Counted from the stretch's first letter, positions 34,150 to 47,252 are shown. The stretch: 64,000 nt of DNA from Dermatemys mawii (GCA_007922305.1 ML677348.1:19080699-19144698); one strand, 5' to 3'. Numbers and translations: made by a program. The notes: generated by a model not told the origin, from the letters alone.

Positions 34150-34832
34150 GATAAAGATGAGGGGTTACAGTGGACGAGATGCTATATATTAGTCAACAGT
34201 GTGCCCTCGTTGCCAAGAAGGCAAACGACATTTTGGGCTGTATAAGTAGGGGCCTTGCCAGCAGATTGAGGGACATGATCAATCCCTTCTATTTGACATT
34301 GGTGAGGCCTCATCTGGAGAACTGTTTCCAGTTTTGGGCCCCACACTACAAGAAGGGTATAGAAAAATTGGAAAGAGTCCAGAGAAGGGCAACAAAAATG
34401 ATTAGGGGCCTGGAGCACATGACTTATGAGGAGAGGCTGAGAGAACTGGGATTGTTTAGTCTACAGAAGAGAAGACTGAGGGGAGATTTGATAGCTGCTT
34501 TCAACTACCTGAAAGAGAGTTCCAAAGAGGATGGATCTAGACTGTTCTCAGTGGTACCAGATGACAGAACAAGGAGTAATGGTCTCAAGTTGCAGTGGGG
34601 AAGGTTTAGGTTGGATATTAGGAAAAACTTTTTCACTAGGATGGTGGTGAAGCATTGGAATGGGTTACCTAGGGAGGTGGTAGAATCTCCTTCCTTAGAG
34701 GTTTTTTAAGGTCAGGCTTGACAAAGCCCTGGCTGGGATGATTTAGCTGGGGTTAGTCCTGCTTTAAGCAGGGGGTTGGACTAGCTGACCTCCTGAGGTC
34801 CCTTCCAACCCTGATATTCTATGATTCTATGA
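34150..34832 (+). mobile_element. 5'-truncated CR1 LINE
   Basis: The 3' end of a CR1 element: the C-terminal ORF2 segment, then the 3' UTR with 'gcagggggttggactagctgacctcctgaggtcccttccaaccctgatattctatgattctatga' landmarks. The tail consists of ATTCTATG units instead of poly(A), diagnostic of CR1 in birds, crocodilians and turtles. About 680 bp of a roughly 4-kb element remains, as is usual for CR1. Confidence 0.92.
34170..34709 (+). pseudogene. CR1 ORF2 C-terminal fragment
   Basis: A 179-codon open frame with the conserved CR1 post-RT tail: [17 protein letters not shown] near the start, then [55 protein letters not shown] and [16 protein letters not shown] at the end. The frame stops in a T-run at about 34700-34708 (one extra T); the next frame continues with the usual V-R-L-D-K-A-L. 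The catalytic domains lie in the missing 5' part. One visible indel in 540 bp suggests a relatively young copy. Confidence 0.88.
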
Positions 34833-34904
34833 TTAGACTGCATGTAGCATTACATAGATATCAGGTAGTAAGACTGGGCATATTAAAAAGCCTATATTAA
34901 TGTC

Positions 34905-34990
34905 TTGAATAAAATCATAATAGTAGTAATAATACCTAGCACTTTTCATCAGCAGCTCACAAAGTGTTTTAAAAGAACCCGACTCTCTAC
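34905..34990 (-). repeat. Possible MIR-like fragment
   Basis: 'aataatacctagcactttt' and 'cacaaagtgttttaaaag' resemble the reverse complement of the MIR 3' region. Short and degenerate. Confidence 0.35.
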
Positions 34991-35683
34991 AATAATTGCA
35001 TTTATCAGGTTTTGTGGTATCATTTTAATTTGTGGCTTATTTAAAATTTTATGAGACAATTGTGTCAATAAACCATGTGTTGCAGCTGAAAAGGATTGGC
35101 TTTACAATGAACACATGCACACACACACTGCTGGGTGGGCTGCTTAAATTAGATCAGTCATCATTCACTTCTTGCATAACTGATGACTTCTTGCATAACT
35201 TATGACCAAGCATGACTGAAATGCTAAGTACATATGGAAGGCAACATATACAGATATTCATATTCATGTCATGGTAATCAAAATTCTTTTACAAGCTACA
35301 AAATTTTAACAATCCGGGAAGAACGTTGAAAGAAGCAACAGGTTTCTAGTCATTAGAAATCTGCTTTCAGGAAACTCCTGGGACAGAAGCAACATGCACA
35401 TAGATCTATAGATAAAGAGATAATAGGTTATGCAAGTTTTGCATGAACTTATGTTTATATCTGTTTTATTGCATCTCTTCAGTCATTTTGTGGTCAGTCT
35501 TACTAAATTTGTCCACTTGTTTTACTCCATTAACTTTCTCTCCATTTTAAAATGGAGAGACCACCAGTACATACTAGAATCCATTAGTGTGGTTCTCAAG
35601 CCACCAGTGTGCTGGAGAATTATTTAAATGATTAAGAAAAAGAAGCATTGTAAGCCATTGGGCAGATTCACTAGTCAGGGACC
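34991..35683. other. Unannotated sequence
   Basis: A 19-bp unit (acttcttgcataactgatg) is present twice in tandem at 35166-35204 with one change. Nothing else recognised. Confidence 0.45.
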
Positions 35684-36292
35684 TAGGGTTGCCAACTTTC
35701 TAATTGCAGAAAAACGAACATCCTTGCCCTGCACCCAGCCCCGCCCCAAGGCCCCATCCCCCCTGCTCCCCTTCTCTGAGGCCCTGCCCCACACTCACTC
35801 CCCACTCAATCTGTCACTCGCTCACTTTCACCAGGCTGGGGCAGGGAGTTAAGGTCCAGGAAGGGTCTCTGGGCTGGGGCAGAGGGTTTGGGCGCAGAAG
35901 GGGAGGCAGTGAGGGGGTGCAGGCTCTGGGCGGCGCTTACTTCAGGTGGCTTCTGGGAAGAGGCTCACATGACCCTCCAGGAGGCTCTGCGTGGCACACA
36001 CTGCACACAAGCGGCATCCCTGCAGCTCCCATTGGCTGCAATTCCTGACCAATGGGAGCTGTGGAGTCGGCGCTGGGGGCAAGGGCAGCACATGGAGCCT
36101 CCATGGTCACCCCTACACTTAGGAGCCAGAGGGACATGTTGCCACTTCCTGGGACCCATGCCAAGCCAGGCAGGGAGCCTGTCTGCGCTGCCAATCAGAC
36201 TTTAATGGCCCAGTCAGCGGTGCTGACCAGAGCCGCCAGGGTCCCTTTTCAACCAAGAATTCCGGTCAAAAACCAGACACCTGGCAACCCGA
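35684..36292. mobile_element. hAT-type non-autonomous element with 'agggttgccaac' ends
   Basis: Left end tagggttgccaactttctaa and right end 'ccagacacctggcaaccc' are terminal inverted repeats of a well-represented reptile hAT group. The subterminal parts 'gcagaaaaacgaacatccttgccc' landmarks and 'ccggtcaaaaaccagacac' also fit. The interior is GC-rich with an internal inverted pair 'agctcccattggctgc' / 'ccaatgggagct'. No clear 8-bp duplication remains. Confidence 0.7.
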
Positions 36293-36687
36293 ATCAGCAC
36301 AGCCCAATTAATCTCACCTGCTGAAATTTAAGTCTACAATGCTGAATCAACAGAAGATACAAAGGCTTTAAATAATACAAAGCACTTAGGAACCCTTCCT
36401 ACCTTCCACAGCTGGGAAGGGGACCCATATAGCCTTCCCTTTTGATAACCCTCCCTGGTTACTAAGCTGGGCCCCATGCTGGGTCTTTCCCTGACCTTTG
36501 GTTTCTCCTATTTTCTCCCCTTGCCTAAAATGCAAAAGCTTTATATCCAATTTCCAGTAGGTCACATGACCTGTAACTACTCTGTTTTTAAAGGCCCGAG
36601 GGCCATAACAGGCATCCTAGAGAGAAAACAGTACTGGATATACATTAGAAAATAATTCTTCATGGAGATACAGACCAGGGGAAAAAG
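36293..36687. other. Unannotated sequence
   Basis: A segment at 36390-36625 has LTR-like composition ('ggtcacatgacctg', 'tttaaaggcccgagg') but no ends were identified. Confidence 0.35.
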
Positions 36688-36880
36688 TATAGTCCAGTGG
36701 ATAGAGCACCAAACAGAGTCACAAGACCTGGGCTCCCCCATTAACTTGAAGTGTGATTTTTACAACACAAACTTTGTGCATCAATTTCCTCATCAGTAAA
36801 GTTCAGATCATAATTAAAACCTTTTTTAAATGCTTTGAAATTAAAGTGATACAAGTGATGTTTCTCATTCTTATCTTCTC
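36688..36880 (+). repeat. MIR-like SINE
   Basis: The tRNA-like head reads tatagtccagtggatagagc, with 'gagtcacaagacctgggctc' after it, then 'catcaatttcctcatcagt' and an AT-rich tail region. The order matches MIR core SINEs. The RNA polymerase III A-box-like part is recognisable, the B box is decayed. Confidence 0.7.
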
Positions 36881-38539
36881 TCTGCACTGTCCAATTAAAA
36901 TTAACACATTCAGTAGAGTATGTTTCAGTGAGTCACTAGGGCAGTAGGCACATAACCCCACTACATTATAATGCTTCAGAAAAAAAGAGGGGAATTTTTT
37001 ATGACTCAGATTCTTTTGAAAGAGCACCAGCAGGGAATGGAGGGGAGGGGAACTGAGACAGAAAGTGATCACAGCATGAAAAAGTCCGTTTTAATAAAAA
37101 GAGAAAGTAGCACGAGGACATTTAGGTAATTAAAAGCTCTTAGCAAATGCAAAATTTGAAGCAATATAAATAAGAGGGTCAATCTGCTTTGATAATATTA
37201 AAGTAACTAAGCACAATAGCAAACCTTTTTTCATATTTATTAGCATTCACCTGATCTCACAGGCAGAGTCCAGGTGCAATTTATTGCTGATGGATTTGAA
37301 TTCTGACTCTTTGTAGTTAACATGCATAGAACCTATGTGAGATATTGTATATTCTGATTAAAAGCTATTGCATGCTAACTGACTTCAGAAATGGCAACTT
37401 GGAATCTTTCAAGTTCATTCTCTCTTTTTATTCTTCTGTTCTCATCTCCTCCCCTTAGCATATTTCCTGTTTCCTCATCCTGTAATAGTTATATACACTT
37501 GAGTGGTGGATCAAACACCTTCAGAGCTGTTGTTGTCAAGTTTTATTAACATTTCCCACATAGTTTCCTGTTTTCATACTGATGCCTCAGCCAAAAAAAA
37601 AAGTCCAAATCAGTGAGCAATCCACCAGTTCAATACCTACTCCAAATGGCTAGGAGATAATTATTTGTACACAGCAGTATCCAACTCAAAGGAGCTTAAA
37701 GACTGTACAGAAATAATTTAATCTACCAATGAAGTGCAGCTACTACTGAGGTGAGATGCAGCAGACTTTAAAGACAGCATATTGGGCAAGGAGTGATGAA
37801 GAATGCTGTGTCTTTTTGAAAATGCAGGGGCCTTTGGGTCGGCAGAACAGAATTGCCCGATGTGGAATTTGAACACAGGGGCAACATCCCTGGCTCTTGG
37901 AAACGTGCCCCGTTATTTCTTACGACGACAGGCCCTCAGTTTTATATTTCATCGAAAGGAGAGCAACTCCATTTGTGGCCCTTCCTGTGTCTGGGTTTCA
38001 GTCACAGAAATGTAAGTTGCCTGAGAGAAGGGTATGGGGAGTCAGACATCAGTGTTGGAAGAGAGAGACCCAGGAGTCAACCCCAAGCAGTGGGAGGAGA
38101 TGAGGAGCAAGAAGCAAGATGGACTCCAGCCATGCTGAAGGGAAGGCCAGCATGAGCCAGATGGAATGAGCTCTAGAAGAGCAAGAAAACTGCATGAAGC
38201 AGGAATTGTGACAGGTTAGATGCAAACACTGCCACCACAGCTACAGGGTCAGATGAAAAGAGAGGTCACGACATGAGAGAGCAGTGACAAAAGCTGTATC
38301 AGATTGTGAGGGAGACCGCCTGTCACTAGATTTAGGCTCTGACATTCAGGGCCTTCTGCAAAAAACTTGTTCATTTTGTTTGCCATTTATTAACTGGTTC
38401 TGATGTATTTTAATCTGTGTAACAAAAGCACGTTGCTTCTATGACAATAGGCACTAAAGAAACCAGTAAAATGTAACAATTGTAGGAACTTACCCACTAC
38501 CATGAATGGTTATGATAGAAAAGGTATATTAGTATAATT
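36881..38539. other. Unannotated sequence
   Basis: No gene or named repeat. The overlapping short frames at 37803-38155 on one strand in three phases show no domain. Confidence 0.45.
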
Positions 38540-38720
38540 AGCATTCAGAGTGCTTTACAAAAGTAGGTAAGTATCCTTAGCCTCATAATGCCATGCGGGA
38601 AACTGAGGCAGAGACAGAGTTTAGTGACTAATCCAACGTCACAGAATTAGTCAGTGGAAGCACTGGGAATAGAGACCTGGAGTCCTGACTCCCTTTCTTC
38701 TGGATCATGCTGGTTCCCCC
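38540..38720 (-). repeat. MIR-like SINE, reverse orientation
   Basis: From 'gagtgctttacaaaagtagg' through 'gggaaactgaggcagagaca' to 'cctggagtcctgactccc' and 'tggatcatgctgg', the order is the reverse complement of a nearly full-length MIR, including the conserved core. Confidence 0.75.
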
Positions 38721-39554
38721 TTTTTATTGTGTAATCTCTCATATAAAAAGATGTCTTTACTGTAATATGAATTGTGTGGCAGCGGGAGGGAAAACAAAAT
38801 GCTTCAAGTCAGCCTGCACTGTTAAAACCAGATGCATCACTGCAACATATCTAGAACATGCCAATAAGTGAAAGCTGTTTCAAGCCCACACTTTCCCACA
38901 AAGCACCAATGCAGGGACTGAGGAAAAGGAGTAGCTTTTAAATGGTTTGAGACCTAAAAAGAAAGAAAAGAAAAACAAGATCATCTGATTTCATCTTAAA
39001 TGTTTTTATGTCACTACCCAAAAGTCTGTGTAAAAAAGGGAACTGAGAACCTTGTTTTTTTACTATTCTGTTATCTTGTGGTGTTTGCTAGCTCTGTTAC
39101 TTTACAGGATACAGTATGTTCTACTGTATTCAATGTGACAATGCTCACAGCACCATATAAACCACGGGGTGCTGCAACCCAGTTCTTGGTGACATGAAAC
39201 AAATGTTTTCATTCTAAAGATTAGCAGATTAAAGATCCGTATCAGAGAGGTAAGAAAACACTACCTGGAAGACAATCTCATTCTTTTAATAAGTTAAAAA
39301 AGGTTTTGTGAATCCCACCAGTCTCAGGGCAGTTGTTTGCTCATACTTGAAAATACTCCTGCTTGGACACAAATTCTGCATGGAGCTGAAAAGCAGTCAG
39401 CGGGGCAGCAGTATTACGAAAGCAGAATTTGTCCCAAAGACTGTTTCCTTTGCCTTCCTGCTCCTGTCCAAAAAAATACCATTCTGGCTTCCATTTAAGG
39501 GCCTCTAGTCTCTCGGTGCATAAAGTTATTGTTGCTGTTCCATCCAGCTCCAAG
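38721..39554. other. Unannotated sequence
   Basis: No gene recognised. Confidence 0.45.
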
Positions 39555-39807
39555 CATTCAAAACTGCATGGATCAGGCACCAAAAAATCATGAGACTAAA
39601 AATAATTGGGAGGAGGGAGTATTTACTTTCTGGTTTTTGAGCTTGTAAGGGGTCATGTCATCAAGCTCCATGCTTCAACCATAAGGGCTAGAAGCTTGCT
39701 GTTTTTCAAAAAAAATGAAAGATCCCTACATAATCACTAGCTGGGGCTTTAAGAAAAGCTCAAATATCACTAGACCCATGATAAAATGGGGAAAGTTGCC
39801 AACACTG
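39555..39807. mobile_element. hAT fragment with 'gttgccaacactg' end
   Basis: Contains 'aaaaaatcatgagactaaaa', 'ggtttttgagcttgtaaggg', 'gctggggctttaagaaaagc' and ends 'aaagttgccaacactg'. This series belongs to a hAT-type repeat of reptiles whose 5' TIR should begin 'cagtgttggc'; that end is missing here. Confidence 0.55.
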
Positions 39808-41574
39808 ATCTGGAATTCCAGGAAGAGCAGTAAGAGCCAGATCTTAACAAGGTGACACAAAATTAAGACAAATTGTGAATGGCTCCTGAGCAGCCCTGCC
39901 AGGGCAGAAAAGGTGAGCAAGAATCTTTTCACCCCTTGTGCCATTCACAAGACCTGCCCCTGAATTCCCTACCAGCTGAGATTCCTCATTTCCTCCTCTC
40001 CCATCAGGAAACAGAGCCCTGAAACAGGGGTAGCACAAGATGGGAGAGAAAGGACCGTTTGATGACCCTCCCTTCCTCTCTTCCATACCAGCTGGCTAAG
40101 CAGGGCCAGCCCACTGCTAGGAGCAGATGGAGCAGATTGTGCCCTTCAATGGGCAGTGAGCAGCAGGGGAGATTGTGCCTCTCTGATTCCAAATCTGTAG
40201 TGCAGAGAGCTGCTCTCACCAGCTAACCAGAGCCCCAGATCTAAGTCCATAAACACACTGAAAATTCTTCCAGATGGGAAAAAAAAAATCTGGAAATTTC
40301 CAAGAGGGTGAAACTATCCTGATCGCCAATAATGCACAAGTCTAAGAGCAGAAACAGTTATATGGGCGGCACCCTCCCCCACACACTCAGATATCCAGAG
40401 AAGCAGTTATTCTAGAAAGATAACACATAGTATGTATTTTTAAAGCAACAGAATCACAACCTAATTCCCTGTTTTCCACCTCCAGTCTACAGAAATATTT
40501 TTAAATGAAACTTTCCTGACCCAGTGTGAGTCTAAGAATCCCTTGGGAGGTTCTGAGCATCGTTAACGCACAATGAAATCTATAGGAGTTGAGATGACTC
40601 AGCACTTCTCAGGATCAGGCCTATAGTGCTTTCTCAATGCAGACTGCCGTTTTTTGAGGTCATTTTCAAAGAAGCGGTTAGACTCAGAGTATTCATGCAG
40701 CAGCAGCAGTTCCTTGGCCGGCTGATTATCCCAAAGGGTGTGTGGCAGTCAGCTCACAATGAGCTCAGCAGGACTTTTGTTCCCAAGAACTTGAAACTGA
40801 CGCACAGTTCACTGCAGCTCTAGACCGTTTGCAACTCAAAATGTTTTGCAAGTAACTAGTGGTGCGTCTCTCAGTTTAGCCGAGTGCTCACCAATTTTAT
40901 GGCCAGTGTCCAAATGTGCTGCCATCTGGTAGATTTCAGGACAAAAATCTCTCTCAAAACTGCAATCAAAACAGGCAATCCAAACCAAAATCTCTCTTGC
41001 ACGTTAGCAAGCCTGTGTTCAGTTGTAATGCACTACATTTTGTGAGGGGAATTAGGAGTAAACTGTCTAGCATGTGGCATAAACTATCAGCAAGCTTTTT
41101 TTTTTTCTTCTTTTTAACACCCACACAGTGGTGTATGTTTTGCTCTTGGGTGCCCCAAAATTTCCCCTAAGCACTTTTATCACTACACATCACTCCACCG
41201 TTAGTCAGCCAACCCATAGCCTTTTCCAGAGCATCTTGACAAACTGCCGATGCACATACACACACACAGATATCACTCAGTCTCAAACTGAGGCCCCGGT
41301 AAAAATCTCTACCTTGTTTTTCTACAGAAATGAGTAATATTTTCCTATAGAGTTAAAAATATTATACATGTGCTTGTGTGTAGATATAGAGATAGAAAAT
41401 ATCATTGTAAGGATGAATATTTATAAGAGGACATTTTGCATTTTTTTCCAAACATGGTTTGCTGCCTTTTACTTGTATTTCTACATTTGAAGACTGCACT
41501 AAAAGTTGAATACTTAACAACAACAAAATCATACATAAAATTACTAACTTTGTGCCTAATTGTACAACATTTAT
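39808..41574. other. Unannotated sequence
   Basis: A fragment of the 'gactcagcacttctcaggatcaggcc' repeat lies at 40585-40622. A poly(T) stretch is at 41096-41106. No gene recognised. Confidence 0.45.
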
Positions 41575-41935
41575 TCACACTGATAAGCACTTACTCAAAT
41601 GAGCAGTCCCATTGACCTCATTAGGGTAACTCAACTGAGTATATACCACTCAAGGGGTTTCAACCTTTTTTCATTTGCGGACTCCTGCACAGTTTTGAAT
41701 GGAAATACAGATCCTTTGGATATTAGCAGCAGAGAATTTGGCCCCAATACTTAGATTGTAAACTCTTTTGGACTGTACTTTGTTTTATATGTTTAAGTAC
41801 CTTTCCTGCTAACATTATTACATAAGTGTCAGATTCTGCAACCCTTACTCACATTGAGTAGAAGGGTAGTTTTCAACTTGTGGTCTGTGGACCCCTGGAT
41901 GTCTGCAGACAACGTCTAAGATTTCTGATCTCTTG
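41575..41935. repeat. Cluster of repeat fragments (dispersed repeat plus two hAT ends)
   Basis: At 41575-41640 ('cacttactcaaatgagcag...ttagggtaactcaactgag') and 41826-41862 ('cagattctgcaacccttac') lie parts of one dispersed repeat. Between them, 41651-41745 ('ggggtttcaacctttttt', 'tttgcggactcctg') looks like a hAT 5' end. A second hAT-like end starts near 41866 ('gtagttttcaacttgtgg', 'gtggacccctggatgtctgcagac'). Confidence 0.45.
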
Positions 41936-43393
41936 CAATATAACAGTTTTTAAAGCATCAATACAAGAGTAAAGATCACTGGAAAACTGTTCCACTGCTC
42001 TACAAACCTTAAACAGATTCAAACAATTACATTATAATTTAACTCCTTTGAGAGAGTTTTGCACAGGCCTCCCTTCTCTTCCTTCTCCCTTTTAATAAAA
42101 CATTCTGCCTCCCTCCGTGACATTTTCATATTCAAAATAAGCCTGCTTGAAATTGCAGCTGCAGGCACAGTGACACCTGCTTAGGACAGCACCAACCCCT
42201 AACTTTCTCTGCCAGCCTTCCATGAACCCACGCAACCTATTACTGCAAGTTTTAATCTTCACTCTTCACCTACTTTAAGGCATGAAAAAATACTGTGATG
42301 ATTCCCTAAACGTTACATCTAATATTCTTTAAAACCTAAGCAATTAGATAAACCAAACAGCCTAGTAATGTACCAAAACCTTGTTTCCCATCCTCATCTC
42401 TAGCTCTTTAATAATTCATTTAATTTTTCATTAACTCTTGCAGACATGAAACAATCTATGTACAGTATTTACGCAGTATGCACAACGTGATGTGGTCAGA
42501 TCTTCGCCACAGAGCTCGGAAATTTGCTATGCTCCAATAAGGAGCTTTCCAAAAAGAGGCAGATTTTTTCAGGTATGTGTGTCTTCTGTGTTTGTGTTGA
42601 AAGAACTCTGGGAAGAGTGTAGTTAGATATAAAGTGGGTGAAATCCACCCCTAAACAATACCCCAAGGTTTGCTCTTTGCTTCTGGCATTGTATGTTTCT
42701 GAGTACAAATTAATGCTAAAATAATTAGCTAGAATAATTTAGACTCTTCGATATTGGAAGCTGTGTGGTCAGTAGGGAGTTGCCTGGCTACATGTGTTGG
42801 GGTTTTTTCCACATCTGTCAGCTAAATGTGAGATCCCAGTGTAAAATGTAGCACTCATGAACATTCTGTGGCTTCGTGACCCTCCCTGGAAGACATCACA
42901 CCGAATGCTGCACTCAGTTACACTGCTGTAAAACCGGAGTAACAATGCTGAACTCAAGACACAACACCACAACAGGACTTGGCCCACTGAGTCGGTCAAG
43001 CATATAAAAATAAACAATCATTATGCTGCACCTAATATTATGCTGGCATAGACTCCATTCCCATTACATTCTGTTAGAGCTTTTGTGTGATACGAGACAT
43101 TTTGGTTGTGTACAGCTAGATCCATTATGAAACACTCTCAGATTATCCATTGGGACCCTCTTCTTTCAGCACACACATGAATATGCTTCAGATAATGATA
43201 TTCCCTTTTAGGTAGATGATCAGTGAAAATTACCAGGGAGACTATTGTGTGCAGTGAGGCCAGAAAGAGGCATTTTGAGGATTAATTATAAACATTCATC
43301 TCAAGCCCCAAGATATGATTCCAGTTATTAGCTAAACGCTGACCATGTGTTTTATAAATACAGATCTGCAAAATACCATCACAGCTACATCCT
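41936..43393. other. Unannotated sequence
   Basis: No gene or named repeat recognised. Confidence 0.45.
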
Positions 43394-43428
43394 CAGAGAG
43401 AGAGAGAGAGAGAGCAAGAGAGAGAGAC
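43394..43428 (+). repeat. (GA)n microsatellite
   Basis: Ten or more AG units, one interruption (gcaag), then further AG units. Confidence 0.93.
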
Positions 43429-44489
43429 TGAGATCTGTGTTTGTGAAAGGGGATGATCTGGGGAAGGTTCTGTTATGCTCATAATGCACTGACATTACCA
43501 ACATTTTCAATGTATTTATCTTCTGACTGGCTGTGTCCGGCCTGTTATAAATTATGTACTATAGTGGCATTTTCTAGACAGTCAGAATATGCTCATGTCT
43601 CACAGAAACAAAATTAAATTAAAATAGTTCAGCCCAACAATGCTTTATGCATCGAGGTTCAGTTTTATACATACTGGGCCAAATGATGAAATCTACAGTC
43701 AGAACTGTCTCAGATAAAGTCAAATATCCTAAATCTGTAGGAGGTCTGTCTAAATAAGAACTGCAGCAGGGCTAAGGGGTTTGTCTCCATTTTGGAGAAA
43801 GAAGCATGGTCACAGAAAAACATCACCTACATAGCAATTTTCATCTGAATTTGTTTTATTGGGTCTCTAATCAGTATACATCAAAACATCTCTTCATGAA
43901 ATAATGTTAAGTGTTTTAAACACTGCAAGTTGAAGTTCTTTATTTTGGGGGAGGGTCAACATCCAGGCTGGAATTTTTCATGTCTAGGGTGGATTTGTTA
44001 AAATCTCACACAGCAAAGTGGAAATTGGTCTTGTATCACCTACTCTGTTAGGATCTCTGCATTTGGAATTCTGAGACCATCCTCCCACAAAGTCACATTT
44101 AGCATAGCCTAGGAACACCGCTCATTGCACTTTGACATTCAAAATATTGCTTGATAAAAAAATGTGGACGATCTGCAAACCAAAGTGAACTGTCACACTG
44201 GGTGTGTTATTACTGATTAACTCCCACATGGGCTAGATCTGAGTCAGCAGACACATGGCTGGGGCCTACACTTAGTTTCATAAACATTTTTAACCCAGCC
44301 ACTGTGAGAATGAGTACTTTATTTCTATGACAACAAAAGAGTAAGAGGCTTTATCATCTCTCATGATATTGTAACGTGTGAGTGTGTGTAAAAAAAACTA
44401 GACTTTAACCACTAACTTTATTATTAGGACCCAATTCTTCCTTCAGGTCTCCCTGCACAACGCTCACTGGCTTCAGGTATAAATGAGCA
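43429..44489. other. Unannotated sequence
   Basis: No gene recognised. 'cccaattcttccttcagg' near 44430 may be a remnant of a dispersed repeat. Confidence 0.4.
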
Positions 44490-44928
44490 TACCAGGGTTC
44501 CTGCAGGGCCATCCTGGCTCCTGCACCTGTTTATCCCAGAAAGTCACTCAGGAGACCCAGTTTGCAGTGCTCACCTGTGTTTTATTGTACAACACATGCT
44601 CCCACCACTTTCACAGCACACTATATACAAGTTTCTTTGCCCTTCTCTCCTGCTGAGAGGAAGAGAGGACTAGTCCTTCCTGCTTCCCCTCAGAGCAGCT
44701 TCCCTTCTCCCTAGCTCCTCTACCTCTTTTGCAGGTACTTCTCCTGTTCAGCCCCTCAGCTCCCTTCCTCTGAGGCTTTTAACCAGCCCCCAGCCTGCAG
44801 AGACAGCAGCTGCTCCTGCTCTGCCAAGCAGGGCCAGGTGGCCTCTCCAGCTCCAATTTACCTTCCCTTAGTGTAGCTGGGGTGACAGAGGGTTTGCTAG
44901 CAGTTCCCCTGCTAGCACCCTGTCACAA
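44490..44928 (-). mobile_element. LTR-like element, minus strand
   Basis: On the minus strand it begins TGTGACAGGGTGCTAGCAGG at 44928. It continues with a purine-rich U3-like region, a TATA-like 'gtatatagtgtgc' and a polyadenylation signal in 'acaataaaacacagg' (near 44580), the order expected for U3-R-U5. The far end near 44490 is not a clear CA terminus and no 5-bp duplication was found, so it may be truncated. Confidence 0.6.
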
Positions 44929-45540
44929 TGACAAAAAAAATGCTCTCTTGTTTTCCATATATGCTACTGAAACACATCAGAGAGACAAGATGGATGAGGT
45001 AATATCTTATCTCAATGCAAGAGAAAAACTTTCTACCTTGCACAGAGCTCTTTTTCAGTTTCTCTTCCTCAACTGCTTCTAATTTAAGACCAGACTTGAA
45101 GAAAAGCTCTGGGTAAAAAGTTTGTAATTTTGGGGCAACTTCTGTTGGTCCAATATTACTAGACCCACCTTGCCTCTTTAAAAGCCTGGGAACAACAGAT
45201 TGTTGTATCCCAGGATACAAAAACTCTGAAGTATATAATCAAGTTACATTCATACAGTTTAAATATAGCTTGTCTGTTGCATATGTCTATAACATTCTTA
45301 AGAAAGCTGATCCTGTTAAAATATTAGCTTCACTTACATTTCCATTCTGCAACTGCCAGGGTTAAGTGAACAATTTTTATCTGGCATGAACTGGTTTACA
45401 GCTTTGAATTGGCTACCCTTCATATTTGTATTTGTTGATATTAGTGGCCAGTTAAAGTTCATCAAGTGCTATTCCCTTTGCAATCAGATTTAATATATTC
45501 TACCACTTCTTTCTTCCTCTCAGCCTCCTGATAGCATACT
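44929..45540. other. Unannotated sequence
   Basis: No gene recognised. Confidence 0.45.
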
Positions 45541-45548
45541 GACTAAAG

Positions 45549-45851
45549 CAGGGATCGGCAACCTTGGCACGCGGGACCGCAGGGTAAGCACCCTTAGCGG
45601 ACCCCGCCAGTTTGTTTACTTGCCAGGTCACTGACTGTGGCTCCCACTGGCCGCAGTTCGCTGTTCCACTCCAATGGGGGCTGCGGGAAGCGGCAGCCAG
45701 CACCATGCCGCTTCTCACAGCCCTCGTTGGACTGGGACAGCGAACCGTGGCCAGTGGGAGCCGCTGTCAGCGAACCGGCAAGTAAACAAATCGGCAGGGC
45801 CCGCTAAGGTGCTTACCCTGCAGTCCCGTGTGCCACGGTTGCCGATCCCTG
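45549..45851. mobile_element. Complete palindromic hAT MITE (303 bp)
   Basis: Ends CAGGGATCGGCAACCTTGGC and GTTGCCGATCCCTG are inverted repeats, and most of the interior is also complementary ('cccactggccgcagttcgctg' against 'cagcgaaccgtggccagtggg' landmarks). The flanks gactaaag (45541-45548) and ggctaaag (45852-45859) are an 8-bp duplication with one change. The foldback structure produces mirror-image frames on both strands that are not genes. Confidence 0.87.
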
Positions 45852-45859
45852 GGCTAAAG

Positions 45860-46972
45860 AGAACTTAATTTCTTCTTCTAGAGAAAGGAGGAAAATTAAC
45901 ATTTGTAATTCTAGTTTGGATTTCTAATGCCTACAGAAATAAGCCCTGTGATATTAAAAGTGCTGTTTACAATGTGATAACAGCATTTTTCCAGTGTGAA
46001 TGGTACTAGTAGTCATAAAACAAAACACCTTAGGCCATCTCTGTTGAGTACAGTTTACTCAACTGGTCCCCAGGGATAAAAGTACTCCAGTGCTCAGTGA
46101 AGGAACTTCAATATAATATATCCATTGACCTGTAGTTGAACCTACCACTTGCTGTTTTCTTCTTATAATCTAAACCTGGAAATGTGCTGTCTGGTCAGTA
46201 GTGCGCTACCAAATCATTCAGCAAAATGCTCTACATGCCATAGAAGCATGCCTGTGCTTGCAGTACATTAGAAAACTAACTTGTAAAATATAGCCTGCTC
46301 AAAGACTGTATTTCAGACAGCCCATATGCTTCGGCTGAGGCACCTTTGTAATGCAGCCAGGCAGCAGCTGTGTGCATTGCAGACATTGTGGGTGTGTGTC
46401 TGTGAGCTCAACAGCTGTCCCTGCCACTGGACTGAGTTATTGTCCTGTACTGTTCAGGATAGTAGTCAAAAAAAGTACCCAATTTTGTTCAGGACCAAGC
46501 AGACAAGGGCTAATTTCAAAAGGTTCTTTAAAAACTGCATTATTATTTAAACAGACATATATACTTTCACCAAATCTTGTTAAAGTGAAGAGTGTAGATA
46601 CATGAACATGTGTAAGTTCCCGTAGGGGTAACTTGACAGGATACCACAGCCAAGTTCTTGAAAAATGACTGTAGAGACCAACTATTTTGTGGGAATATTT
46701 GTGTTAAAAAATACCAGGCAGTCTATTGCTGTTTTGGAGCTCTGCCTTCTCCCCACCCCACCCCCGCCTTAGATCTCAGTTGTATTCTATATATGTTGAT
46801 GTTATTTCCATTAAGGCTGCTTGCATGTTTATGCCTTCTGCATTTGTAAATGACACTATTAATCCCTCCATAAATTTTCTTCGACTAAAAGGAAGAAAAC
46901 CTTTAAATTATATTATAGATGTTCAAAGGAGCAGCTATTAACTTTCAGGTTTACCAAATGCTATTTATCTGA
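45860..46972. other. Unannotated sequence
   Basis: No gene recognised. Overlapping short frames at 46326-46605 have no domain. Confidence 0.45.
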
Positions 46973-47252
46973 GGGCTGGTTTACACTACCGCTTAAATTG
47001 ATGTAACTTACATCGCTCGGGGTGTGAAAAAGACACCCCCTTGAGAAACATAACTTACATCAACCTAAACTCTGTCCACACCAGTGCTACGTTAGCTAGA
47101 GATGCTCTCCTGCCAACATAGCTTCTGCCTCTCAAGGAGGTGGAGTCATTATGCAAATGGAAAAGTGCTCTCCCATCAGCAAAGCACATCTTCACCAGAT
47201 GCACTATAACAGCGCAGCTGCACCAATGTAGCGCTCTCATGTACACTTGCCC
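46973..47252 (+). mobile_element. MITE with 'gggctggtttacacta' ends
   Basis: Left end gggctggtttacactac and right end 'atgtacacttgccc' are imperfect inverted repeats. It shares 'gcctctcaaggaggtggag' and 'ttacatcaac' with the element at 57717-58045, so the two are one family in the same orientation. No coding capacity. Target duplication unclear. Confidence 0.6.

Noticed and set aside
45500..45868. Mirror-image frames on both strands with similar peptides
   Set aside because: They result from the palindromic hAT MITE at 45549-45851.
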